The notes beneath the pieces were generated by a model. It worked only from the letters and a program-made list of their open reading frames with translations. It was not told the origin of the DNA and did no database searches. Positions 6,826 to 13,845 of a stretch of DNA of 13,863 nt are shown here, one piece after another; the stretch's first letter is position 1; each line of letters starts with the position of its first letter. The stretch is from contig NZ_JAVRMB020000280.1 in assembly GCF_031844845.1 (NCBI RefSeq), forward strand, positions 1 to 13,863. The letters run 5' to 3'. Source of the stretch: Endozoicomonas sp031844845. GTDB taxonomy: Bacteria > Pseudomonadota > Gammaproteobacteria > Pseudomonadales > Endozoicomonadaceae. The translations under genes and the position numbers were made by a program.

Positions 6826-7164
6826 TCCCCTTTCTCCTGCTGATAATGTATAGAGTTATTCGATCAGGCCCCGGAGCCTTACCCATTAATCAGAATGACA
6901 ATATCTGAGCCAGAAAATACGGAGGGAAAAACCATTAAGATACTCAGCACGACCTCCTGATACAGGATTCATCTTTGAGTAATAATACAAGTAAAAGTTC
7001 AACACAATAAATCCAACGGAAGCAGATCGGGATATACCGGCAAAGCGACGCATGACGACTATAAATATCACGAGCGGTCAGACACTGGCGTCAGTTTAGC
7101 CGTTGGTGGGACCACTCGCTGCGCAATTCAGAATATGGTTATCTATGGAATAAAAGCACTATGA
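6826..7164. other. Intergenic region upstream of the serpin-like gene, no gene seen
   Basis: This 339-base AT-rich spacer lies between crr and the serpin-like gene. It should hold the serpin-like promoter, but no good -35/-10 pair was found. A 61-codon minus-strand frame (7071-6886) has no ribosome site and odd composition and is not called. No clear terminator for crr was found. No remnant of the missing serpin N-terminus was recognised. Confidence 0.5.
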
Positions 7165-7671
7165 TTACTTCATATATACAGTTAATAAAGTATCCACCCC
7201 TGCCTTCACATCACCGCTGGCCTTTTCCAGACGACTGACATCGTCCATATTGGAAATAACGATGGGTGTAATAATGCTTCTTGCCTTCTCTTTCAACAGA
7301 GCAAGATCAACCTCTATCACCGGTTCACCCATCTTGATCTGCTGACCTTCTTTGGCGATTCGCCTGAAACCTTCGCCCTTCAGCTCTACGGTATCAATAC
7401 CAAAATGGACAAACAGCTCAACGCCTGAAGGCGTTTCCATGCTGAAGGCATGGTTGGTTTCAAAGATCTTGCCAATGACACCGTCACAGGGAGCGACCAT
7501 CACATTTCCGGCTGGATCAATGGCTATACCATCGCCCACTACCTTGTCAGCAAAAACAGGGTCCGGCACCTCCTCAATGGGAAGCACTTTTCCCGTCAAA
7601 GGCGCCTTCAGGACAGTTCCCTCGGGTGAGCTGAAACCCAGATTTTTCTTGAGAGAGTCAAGGATACCCAT
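7165..7671 (-). CDS. crr: PTS glucose-type EIIA component (EIIA-Glc)
   Basis: The 168-residue cytosolic protein aligns along its length with E. coli Crr: PLTGKVLPIEEVPDPVFADKVVGDGIAI, then APCDGVIGKIFETNHAFS, VELFVHFGIDTVELKGEGF and ITPIVISNMDDV. His89 in FVHFGID is the phosphorylated residue and His74 in ETNHAFS is its active-site partner. EIIA-Glc takes phosphate from HPr and passes it to a IIB domain. In enteric bacteria it also controls adenylate cyclase and sugar permeases. An AGG lies nine bases before ATG 7671. It is downstream of pfkA but separated from it by a terminator and a 200-base spacer, so it probably has its own promoter. ptsH, ptsI and the membrane IIBC are not in the window. 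Confidence 0.96.
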   Translation of the reverse strand: MGILDSLKKNLGFSSPEGTVLKAPLTGKVLPIEEVPDPVFADKVVGDGIAIDPAGNVMVAPCDGVIGKIFETNHAFSMETPSGVELFVHFGIDTVELKGEGFRRIAKEGQQIKMGEPVIEVDLALLKEKARSIITPIVISNMDDVSRLEKASGDVKAGVDTLLTVYMK

Positions 7672-7750
7672 AGTGGTTACCTGCGGTTGTTACAACAATC
7701 TTCTATGAAAGTGTCTTCTATCTGAAATGAAACCCCTTCACAGATGAGGA

Positions 7751-7784
7751 ACCGGTTTTGAGGGTAATGACCCGAAACACCGGT
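7751..7784 (-). other. Imperfect hairpin upstream of crr
   Basis: ACCGGT at 7751-7756 pairs with ACCGGT at 7779-7784. The stem continues, after mismatches, into GGGT (7763-7766) and ACCC (7770-7773) around AATG. It lies between the pfkA terminator and the crr start and could be part of the crr leader or promoter region. No function can be assigned. Confidence 0.3.
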
Positions 7785-7798
7785 GGGGAGGAAAGCAA

Positions 7799-7823
7799 AA
7801 AAGCCTCATTTTCAGAGGCTTTT
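7799..7823 (-). terminator. Rho-independent terminator after pfkA
   Basis: AAAAGCCTC (7799-7807) pairs with GAGGCTTTT (7815-7823) around a seven-base loop. On the minus strand it is followed by a T run (complement of A 7797-7802). It lies about 50 bases past the pfkA stop and separates pfkA from crr. Confidence 0.88.
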
Positions 7824-7871
7824 CCGGATTAGAGAACTTTAGTCATCTATCAGTAAGCATTCAACGTCAGA

Positions 7872-8855
7872 TTAAATAGAAACAATTTCAGCCACTTTCA
7901 TCAGAGTGCTATCGATCTGATTATGCTTGCTGATCGCTCTTTCCAGTGGTGTTTTCACAACCTGCTGATCACGAACACCCACCATAACACCACTGTCGCC
8001 ATTTCTCAGGGCTTCCACAGCGGCCACGCCAAGGCGACTGGCCAGAACACGGTCAAAGCAACTGGGCTTGCCACCACGCTGAATATGGCCAAGCACTGTC
8101 ACCTTGACTTCATACTCAGGGAACTGTTCTTCCACCGCACGGGACAGCTCAAAAACACCACCGCCGCCCCGGTCACCTTCAGCGACAACAATAATGCTGG
8201 AGGTTTTACCGGCACGACCGCTATTTTTCAAAGACTCCATAAACGCTTCAACATTTTTCTCCTGCTCAGGAATCAGAATATCCTCAGCACCCGAAGCAAT
8301 ACCGGTATTCAGGGCAATAAAGCCAGCATCACGGCCCATCACTTCAATAAAGAACAGACGATTATGAGAGGTTGCGGTGTCGCGAATCTTGTCAATAGCT
8401 TCAACCACGGTATTCAGAGCAGTGTCATAACCGATGGTATAATCGGAGCCATAGATATCATTATCTATGGTACCCGGCACACCGATACAGGGCAGACCAT
8501 GCTCTTCTTCCAGCAGCATTGCTCCGGTGAAAGAACCATCACCACCGATAACGATCAGACCACCCAGCTCCGCGGCACGGGCATTTTCATAGGCCTTGGT
8601 ACGGCCTTCTTTAGAGCGAAATTCCTGACAGCGGGCAGATTTCAGAAATGTGCCGCCCAGGTTGATGATATTGGCGACACTACGGGCGTCCGCCACATCC
8701 ATATTGTTTTCAATCAGCCCTTTAAAGCCTTCCTGAATCACCACCGGCACAATACCGTAGTAAATACAGCCACGGACAGCAGCGCGGATGGCCGCATTCA
8801 TACCGGGAGCATCCCCCCCGGAGGTCAAAATACCGATTCTCTTTAATTCGGTCAT
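7872..8855 (-). CDS. pfkA: ATP-dependent 6-phosphofructokinase
   Basis: The 327-residue enzyme phosphorylates fructose 6-phosphate to fructose 1,6-bisphosphate in the cytosol. It opens with RIGILTSGGDAPGMNAAIRA. The ATP site GGDGS (104-108) and PGTIDND (127-133) both have Gly where PPi-dependent enzymes carry Asp or Lys, so ATP is the predicted donor. Asp131 or Asp133 of TIDND provides the catalytic base. EVMGRDAGF (171-179) and VLGHIQRGG are the substrate-binding blocks. The length is close to the usual 320. GGAG lies about 11 bases before ATG 8855. It follows pykA by 129 bases on the same strand and ends at its own terminator. Confidence 0.97.
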   Translation of the reverse strand: MTELKRIGILTSGGDAPGMNAAIRAAVRGCIYYGIVPVVIQEGFKGLIENNMDVADARSVANIINLGGTFLKSARCQEFRSKEGRTKAYENARAAELGGLIVIGGDGSFTGAMLLEEEHGLPCIGVPGTIDNDIYGSDYTIGYDTALNTVVEAIDKIRDTATSHNRLFFIEVMGRDAGFIALNTGIASGAEDILIPEQEKNVEAFMESLKNSGRAGKTSSIIVVAEGDRGGGGVFELSRAVEEQFPEYEVKVTVLGHIQRGGKPSCFDRVLASRLGVAAVEALRNGDSGVMVGVRDQQVVKTPLERAISKHNQIDSTLMKVAEIVSI

Positions 8856-8946
8856 ACCAGGCTACTCTCCTTCTAACTGCCAAATGCTTTTAAAAAAGCA
8901 ACAGCAAAAATCTGTTATTGGTTAAACTTCAAAGATCAGTAAAAAA

Positions 8947-8978
8947 TGCTTATAGTGAATAATGCCTATAGCGAATAA
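8947..8978. repeat. Two tandem 16-base repeats between pykA and pfkA
   Basis: TGCTTATAGTGAATAA (8947-8962) is followed directly by TGCCTATAGCGAATAA (8963-8978), differing at two positions. Read on the minus strand, each copy holds a TATAAG or TATAGG hexamer, so the pair could be part of the pfkA promoter or a regulator site. It starts six bases past the pykA stop. Confidence 0.7.
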
Positions 8979-8984
8979 AAAGCC

Positions 8985-10418
8985 TTAGCTGACACAGATA
9001 ATCTGCATGGTATTCGTGCCACCTTCGACTTCCTGACTTTCGCCTTTGGTCAAAATAATCTTGTCCCCCGTTTCCAGAAGACCACGGTCTTTCAACACAT
9101 TAATGGCCCGGCCATTCACTTCAGGTCCATATTCGGTACCACTGTCAAAATCAACCGCCTCAACACCACGATAGAGAGCCACAAGACGCGCAGTGGTTTC
9201 ATAGCGGGTCATGGCATAAATAGGCAGACGGGTGTTAATTCTCGACATCCACAGCGGCGTAGCGCCACTTTTGGTCAGGCAGACAATCGCCTTGATATCA
9301 TCCTGATGATTGGCGGCAAACATGGTGGCCTGGGCAATGGCTTCATCTACATGTTCGAACTTGCCAATCCGGCGCTCAGCCATATGCTCACTGGTCTGTT
9401 TTTCAGCACCGATACAGATACGGCTCATGGCTTTAACCACTTCATCAGGGCGTTTACCCATAGCCGTTTCACCAGAGAGCATAACCGCGTCAGTGCCGTC
9501 CAGTACCGCATTAGCCACATCGAAGACTTCCGCACGGGTTGGCTGGGTATTGTGAATCATTGACTCCATCATCTGGGTGGCCGTGATGACGGGCTTATTC
9601 AAACGACGGGCTTCTTTGATCATGTGCTTTTGCGCACCAATCAGTTCAGGGTCACCAATTTCGACACCAAGGTCGCCGCGGGCAACCATAATCGCATCAG
9701 AGACAGAAATAACTTCTGCCAGCAACTGATGGTCATTGACGACTTCTGCCCGTTCAATTTTTGAGATTATAGCGGCTATACCACCAGCCTCCCGCATCAA
9801 ACGACGGGCCTCTTCTACATCACTGGCCCGTCTGACAAACGATACCGCGAGAAAATCCACTTCCAGTTCCGCGGCAAGAAGGATGTCTTCTTTATCTTTG
9901 TCCGTCAGTGCTTCAGCAGAAAGGCCACCACCCTGCAGGTTAATCCCCTTATTATTGGACAGTTCACCACCATTGATCGCTTTCGTCTTAATACATGAAC
10001 CATCAATGGCAACCACTTCAAGGCTGATACGGCCATCATCCAGAAGGAGAATATCACCGACTTTGCAGTCGTTTGGCAGGTCTTTATAGCCAAGGCCAAC
10101 CTGGGTTTCATCACCATCATCAATAGCGATGCTGGCATCCAGGTTGAAACTGGCCCCATCCGGAAGATGGATCTTGCCGTTCTGAAAACGACCAATGCGA
10201 ATTTTTGGCCCCTGAAGATCACCCAGAATCGCTACCGGACGATTGAGTCTTGCTGAGATAGAGCGGATGGTTTTGGCTCGGGCCTTATGATCTTCCGGGT
10301 CACCGTGGGAGAAATTCAGGCGAACGACGTTAACACCCTCTTCAATAAGCCTCTGCAGCTGTTCTTCAGATTCAGTTGCCGGGCCCAGGGTTGCAACGAT
10401 TTTGGTGCGTCTTTGCAT
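8985..10418 (-). CDS. pykA: Pyruvate kinase, PykA type
   Basis: The 477-residue enzyme converts phosphoenolpyruvate and ADP to pyruvate and ATP. RTKIVATLGPATESEEQL starts the TIM barrel, and NFSHGDPEDH and AILGDLQGPKIR follow; the last is closer to E. coli PykA than to PykF (LLDTKGPEIR). The active-site lysine motif is IISKIERAE, then MVARGDLGVEIGDPELIGAQ and ITATQMMESMI. The C-terminal allosteric domain is complete to MQIICVS. The PykA type is usually activated by AMP or sugar phosphates and not by fructose 1,6-bisphosphate; that property is inferred. GAGAGG lies about seven bases before ATG 10418. It sits between gap and pfkA on one strand. Confidence 0.97.
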   Translation of the reverse strand: MQRRTKIVATLGPATESEEQLQRLIEEGVNVVRLNFSHGDPEDHKARAKTIRSISARLNRPVAILGDLQGPKIRIGRFQNGKIHLPDGASFNLDASIAIDDGDETQVGLGYKDLPNDCKVGDILLLDDGRISLEVVAIDGSCIKTKAINGGELSNNKGINLQGGGLSAEALTDKDKEDILLAAELEVDFLAVSFVRRASDVEEARRLMREAGGIAAIISKIERAEVVNDHQLLAEVISVSDAIMVARGDLGVEIGDPELIGAQKHMIKEARRLNKPVITATQMMESMIHNTQPTRAEVFDVANAVLDGTDAVMLSGETAMGKRPDEVVKAMSRICIGAEKQTSEHMAERRIGKFEHVDEAIAQATMFAANHQDDIKAIVCLTKSGATPLWMSRINTRLPIYAMTRYETTARLVALYRGVEAVDFDSGTEYGPEVNGRAINVLKDRGLLETGDKIILTKGESQEVEGGTNTMQIICVS

Positions 10419-10605
10419 GATAATCCTCTCGCTTGTGAACCTGTCGTTCTTATGGACTCTTTGGCTTCCACAGGAATCAATACGGCAAGAGACAGGTGAT
10501 TTTGACTGGGTAAAAACAAAAGAAGAAAGGGCTGTTCAATCACTGAAAGTATAGGAGCTTCCTGCTCAAACACTGTCTTCTCTTTGTGTTCACTTAACCA
10601 ATTTA

Positions 10606-10640
10606 AACAACTCAGGCTCGTAAAACGAGCCTGAGTTGTT
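10606..10640 (-). terminator. Strong hairpin terminator after gap
   Basis: AACAACTCAGGCTCG (10606-10620) pairs perfectly over 15 bases with CGAGCCTGAGTTGTT (10626-10640) around the loop TAAAA. The minus strand continues TTGTTTAAATT, a modest T-rich tract. It lies 18 bases past the gap stop, so gap and pykA are probably separate transcripts, at least in part. Confidence 0.82.
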
Positions 10641-10658
10641 ATTACTTTTCAGATCGCT

Positions 10659-11666
10659 TTAAGCGTTCATCAGAGCTTTGGCAGTATCCAGCATACGATT
10701 GGAGAAGCCCCACTCGTTGTCATACCAGGACATAACCTTAACCAGGTTGCCCAGAACACGAGTCTGAGTTGCGTCAAAGTTAGAAGAGTAAGGACTGTGG
10801 TTGAAGTCCATGGAAACCAGCTGTTCGTGGTTAACGAAGAGAACGTCAGACATCGCTGGAGTAGACTTGGCAGCAGCAATAATGATTTCGTTAACTTCTT
10901 CAGCCGTGGTTTCACGGGCAGCAACAAAGGTCAGGTCAACCAGAGAAACGTTGATGGTTGGCACACGAACCGCCATACCGTCGAACTTGCCTTTCAGCGC
11001 AGGAACCACTTCGCCAACAGCAGCGGCAGCACCGGTAGCGGTCGGGATCATGTTCATGGCCGCAGCACGGGCACGGTACAGGTCAGTGTGATAAACATCG
11101 CTCAGACGCTGATCGTTAGTGTAAGCGTGGATAGTGGTCATCAGACCCTTATCAATGCCCAGCATATCGTTCAGAGGCTTGGCGATAGGTGCCAGACAGT
11201 TAGTGGTGCAGGAAGCGTTAGAAATAACGGTCATGTCTGCAGTCAGAACGTCATGGTTCACACCGTAAACGATGGTCGCATCAACATTGGAACCAGGCGC
11301 AGAGATGATAACCTTCCTGGCGCCGGCATCCAGATGTGGCTTGCAGGACTCTTTAGAACGGAATACACCAGTACATTCAAAAACAACGTCAACACCCAGC
11401 TCGCCCCAAGGCAGGTTGGATGGATCACGCTCAGAGAAAGTCTTGATTTCGTCACCGTTAACAAACAGTGCGCCTTGACCTTCTTCAACCTGTGCGTTGA
11501 AACGACCGTGTACAGTGTCGTACTTGGTCAGGTGAGTGTTGATTCTGGTATCACCCAGATCATTAATGGCAACAATCTGGTATTCATCGCGACGGCCAGC
11601 TTCGTAAAGTGCGCGCAATACGTTGCGACCGATACGGCCGTAGCCATTAATAGCAATCTTGATCAT
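10659..11666 (-). CDS. gap: Type I glyceraldehyde-3-phosphate dehydrogenase
   Basis: The 335-residue enzyme oxidises glyceraldehyde 3-phosphate to 1,3-bisphosphoglycerate. It has the Rossmann start IAINGYGRIGRNVLRAL and INDLGD, whose Asp36 favours NAD over NADP. SNASCTTNCLAP carries catalytic Cys153, HAYTNDQ carries His180, and WYDNEWGFSNRMLD is near the C-terminus. INDLGDTRINTHLTKYDTVHG resembles the Pseudomonas/Oceanospirillales Gap more than E. coli GapA (INDLLD). GGAG lies about six bases before ATG 11666. It is the first gene of the gap-pykA-pfkA-crr run, with a hairpin terminator after it and a 1.2 kb gene-free region before it. Confidence 0.97.
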   Translation of the reverse strand: MIKIAINGYGRIGRNVLRALYEAGRRDEYQIVAINDLGDTRINTHLTKYDTVHGRFNAQVEEGQGALFVNGDEIKTFSERDPSNLPWGELGVDVVFECTGVFRSKESCKPHLDAGARKVIISAPGSNVDATIVYGVNHDVLTADMTVISNASCTTNCLAPIAKPLNDMLGIDKGLMTTIHAYTNDQRLSDVYHTDLYRARAAAMNMIPTATGAAAAVGEVVPALKGKFDGMAVRVPTINVSLVDLTFVAARETTAEEVNEIIIAAAKSTPAMSDVLFVNHEQLVSMDFNHSPYSSNFDATQTRVLGNLVKVMSWYDNEWGFSNRMLDTAKALMNA

Positions 11667-11827
11667 GATGTCTCCAATACCTTAAATCAAAGCGGACAAA
11701 CCGCTCTCTCGAAATAAAAAGGCTGTAAGTAGAAAGTCTCTAGTAAAAAGGATTTCATTAGCGAATGCAGCAGAGTAAAAACACCTATAGGAAAAACCAA
11801 ACATGCAATTAAACACGCAACTACAGG

Positions 11828-11856
11828 ATTTAACGGCTGATCACAGTTTTTATCAA
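11828..11856 (-). promoter_or_regulatory. Candidate sigma-70 promoter for gap
   Basis: On the minus strand TTGATA (11856-11851) and TTAAAT (11833-11828) are 17 bases apart. A TGTGA lies just upstream of the -35 box and another within the spacer. They are only CRP half-sites, because no TCACA partner occurs at the right spacing. The leader to the gap ATG would be about 155 bases. Confidence 0.4.
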
Positions 11857-11941
11857 GCTGTCACAAAGCGCTCGCTGCAGCATTCTGAAACCCACTTCAC
11901 AGGACTTTCAGTCCTGAAGCACACAAACTTACCGACAAGGG

Positions 11942-11970
11942 TTGACTTCCTGATAGCACGGAGTTAAAAA
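11942..11970 (+). promoter_or_regulatory. Weak candidate plus-strand promoter in the gap upstream region
   Basis: TTGACT (11942-11947) and TAAAAA (11965-11970) are 17 bases apart. Nothing coding follows for over 900 bases. If it is active it would make a non-coding RNA that might end at the hairpin at 12281-12300. Confidence 0.25.
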
Positions 11971-12158
11971 TATGCAAAAGAAAACAAGATACAACACATA
12001 ATTACACACCGCTTCTCATCCGAACCAACCGATTGTCGAAGCCACTGGCCAGCTTCATACGACACCAGTGTGATATAAAGTGTGATCGAAAAACCGGAAT
12101 TCAGCAAAACCGCCCTGATCTTGACAGAGTGTTTTGGTGAATTCCCGAGTTTATCTAT

Positions 12159-12173
12159 GTACTAGACTAGTAC
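12159..12173. promoter_or_regulatory. Perfect 15-base dyad, operator-like
   Basis: GTACTAG, a single central A, then CTAGTAC form a perfect inverted repeat. The half-sites resemble those of the TrpR operator, but the CTAG-to-CTAG spacing is 5 bases, not 8. It is more likely a site for a different dimeric regulator. No gene with a suitable nearby promoter is evident. Confidence 0.4.
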
Positions 12174-12280
12174 CATTCAGCAAGTTCACCGTAGTTCGCT
12201 GACAAACCCAAGCCTGAATCATACGTTTAGATCAGCACCTTTACCTACGGCGATAATGCGGACTGTCAGACCTGTAGTCA

Positions 12281-12300
12281 AGCCTGACACAGGCTCTTTT
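12281..12300 (+). terminator. Small terminator-like hairpin
   Basis: AGCCTG (12281-12286) pairs with CAGGCT (12290-12295) around ACA, followed by CTTTT. An upstream TGTCAG (12264-12269) could instead pair with CTGACA (12284-12289), which would block this stem. The T run is short, so termination would be modest. Confidence 0.35.
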
Positions 12301-12887
12301 GATTGAATGCTCAACACTCTTTTACTTTAATGAATTACCACATCTGAACATTTTTTCTGATTGAGGATCAACACACTCAGCTCTGATATACGCCCACTTT
12401 GGACACAATCACGATCATGAATACGACAGTAATCGTTTAATCACCACATGCCCGGCTCAAAACCAAGACGAAAGTCACTGTTATTGAAGGTCTATTATAA
12501 AAACAACATTCCAGCCAGTGAAAAATACAGAGCTATCTATTGGGGAAGGGCTGTATAAAACACGCTATTCACACCATCAAAAAACAACATGCTCGCAAAG
12601 TTTCTGACATAACCAACACTCTTAAACCAGTGATTTTTTTATGCTTTCATCACAAAAAAAATTGTAAAAATTTTGTAAGCCATGCAAAAAAGTAATAAAA
12701 AACCATTCGTCCAATTAATTCCACCTGCTTTTTGAACAGAACTATTTTTATAAAAAAAGCTATATATTGATAGGCATCAGAGAATATTTATTCTTGAAAC
12801 AATGTTAAACAAATAATTTAACGAGTCACTCACAATTCAACCCCAGCAAACTGATAGAATATATCCATCTACCGAGCCTTGTATTAA

Positions 12888-13190
12888 ATGCACCCTATGA
12901 AACAACTAATCATTATCACACTCCTCATCTGCTCCCCGCTGGCCCAGGCCGAACTGCTTACCTGCGATCAGAAACAGACAGTATGTGAAGCCCGGTGCAA
13001 AGCATCAAGCCTTATCAGTGAACAGGACAGTAACACCTGCAAAGCTCAATGCCTGGGTGAACGGACTGCCTGTGAGCTTGAGCAAGGTAAAGAGTCTGCA
13101 GGAAAGCTCGCAGACCAGGCCAAAGATGCCAGCCAATCCTATATGGAGAAACTTAAAGCCTTCTGGAAGGGACTTACAGACAATCTGTGA
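12888..13190 (+). CDS. Small periplasmic six-cysteine protein with twin CX3C pattern, unknown function
   Basis: The 100-residue product has a signal peptide, MKQLIIITLLICSPLAQA, with an AQA cleavage site before ELLT. ATG 12888 (MHPMKQ) and ATG 12897 (MKQ) are both possible starts, and neither has a strong ribosome site; the signal peptide fits either. The mature protein has six cysteines spaced C-x6-C-x3-C-x13-C-x3-C-x6-C, a mirror-symmetric pattern. It fits two helices joined by a turn and pinned by disulfides. A charged, Lys/Ala/Glu-rich helical tail of about 40 residues follows. The twin CX3C spacing resembles mitochondrial small Tim chaperones, probably by convergence. The family is not recognised. 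It stands alone, divergent from gap, with no clear terminator before the right repeat block. Confidence 0.8.
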   Translation: MHPMKQLIIITLLICSPLAQAELLTCDQKQTVCEARCKASSLISEQDSNTCKAQCLGERTACELEQGKESAGKLADQAKDASQSYMEKLKAFWKGLTDNL

Positions 13191-13333
13191 GGGGAACCTG
13201 AAACTTCCGAGTTTATGTAGTGCAAAATCTGAACGCAACCAGCTGCAAGATGAGCGCAAAAAAAAAGAAAAATGGTCGAGAAACGTTACAAACGCCAAAT
13301 TCAATATTGAGTCGTTATTCCCACCTGCGAGTC
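13191..13333. other. Spacer after the Cys-rich gene
   Basis: No gene is called. A plus-strand frame that overlaps the Cys-rich gene out of frame and runs on here to about 13404 lacks a start site of its own and enters the repeats. No Rho-independent terminator is seen, though an A-rich run occurs at about 13258-13270. Confidence 0.4.
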
Positions 13334-13462
13334 TGTCACAAAAGGGAGAATTAACCCCCAACCGTCATCCCCGCGAAGGAAGGTGTCGCAAAAGGGCAAA
13401 TTAACACCCAACCGTCATCCCCGCTACACACCGTCATCCCCGCTACACACCGTCATCCCCGC
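13334..13462. repeat. Tandem repeats of a CCGTCATCCCCGC unit
   Basis: Two 50-base units begin TGTCACAAAAGGG at 13334 and TGTCGCAAAAGGG at 13384. Their shared core CCGTCATCCCCGC lies at 13362 and 13412, and is then repeated with a 19-base period at 13431 and 13450. The last copy ends in the hairpin CCCCGC-GCAG-GCGGGG (13457-13472). There are no spacers of CRISPR type. Confidence 0.88.
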
Positions 13463-13845
13463 GCAGGCGGGGATCCACTGCTCGAGATAGACTCCCACTC
13501 TCGAGATGGATTCCCGCCTTCGAGGCTGTCGCAAAACCCTCGTTCCCATGCTTTTAGGCCCTGTGGGTCCTGCGTGGGAATGCATACGGATCTGGCCGCA
13601 TGTGGAGAAACCTCTCCTTGTCCGAACCTGTGGGGGTTTCAGGCTGGTTATTCACTTGGGGCGAGTACGGTATGCATTCCCACGCGGAGCATGGGAACGA
13701 GATGTCCGGAGGGTTTTGCAACACCCTCCTTCGCGGGAAAGACAGCAGCGGTACAAATCGGCATTTGAGACCTTTTGCAACACCCTTCTTCGCGGGGATG
13801 ACGGAAAGCTGATATTTTCTACAACGCCTCTTCCATTATTGAGGA
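13463..13845. repeat. Composite palindromic repeat block B
   Basis: The block is homologous to block A in the same orientation. GATTCCCGCCTTCGAGG then CTGTCGCAAAACC (13508-13538) is shared with A, as are ACACCCTCCTTCGCGGG (about 13720-13736) and the tail GGTACAAATCGGCATTT...TTTCTACAACGCC. It differs from A by an element inserted between the arms of the GTCGCAAAACC hairpin. Short open frames inside are not called as genes. Confidence 0.85.
13539..13701. mobile_element. 163-base inverted-repeat element nested in block B, MITE-like
   Basis: The outer ends are CTCGTTCCCATG (13539-13550) and CATGGGAACGAG (13690-13701), perfect inverted repeats of 12 bases. A second inner pair is GTGGGAATGCATAC (13574-13587) and GTATGCATTCCCAC (13670-13683), 14 bases and perfect. 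The interior has no coding frame of note. It lies where block A has only the short GGAAC-CTC-GTTCC hairpin tip. Whether it moves by a transposase or grew by slippage cannot be seen. Confidence 0.6.

Larger units (their letters stand above)
11667..12887. other. Gene-free 1.2 kb region between divergent gap and the small Cys-rich gene
   Basis: No coding frame of convincing length, start and composition is seen on either strand. Features inside it include a small hairpin (AGCGG-ACAAA-CCGCT, 11690-11704) in the gap leader, a candidate gap promoter, a hairpin CAGGACT-TTC-AGTCCTG (11900-11916), and a direct repeat AGTGTGAT at 12067 and 12079. A 15-base dyad and a terminator-like stem follow. An AT-rich stretch occupies about 12600-12830, with many A and T runs and likely promoter sequence for the gene at 12888. 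No match to tmRNA, RNase P, 6S or SRP RNA was recognised. Confidence 0.55.

Noticed and set aside
6886..7071. 61-codon minus-strand open frame
   Set aside because: No ribosome binding site, unusual Tyr/Phe/Arg composition and no recognisable family.
7923..8846. 307-codon plus-strand open frame
   Set aside because: It is antisense to pfkA and His/Thr/Asn-rich in the way typical of shadow frames.
10797..11717. 306-codon plus-strand open frame
   Set aside because: It is antisense to gap, which matches GapDH throughout.
11838..11875. CRP binding site upstream of gap
   Set aside because: Two TGTGA half-sites are present, but neither has a TCACA partner six bases away.
12159..12173. TrpR operator
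   Set aside because: Half-sites match, but the spacing between CTAG cores is 5 bases where the trp operator has 8, and no trp gene is adjacent.
13334..13462. CRISPR-like direct repeats
   Set aside because: Unit periods are 50 and then 19 bases with no unique spacers of constant length, and no cas genes lie nearby.
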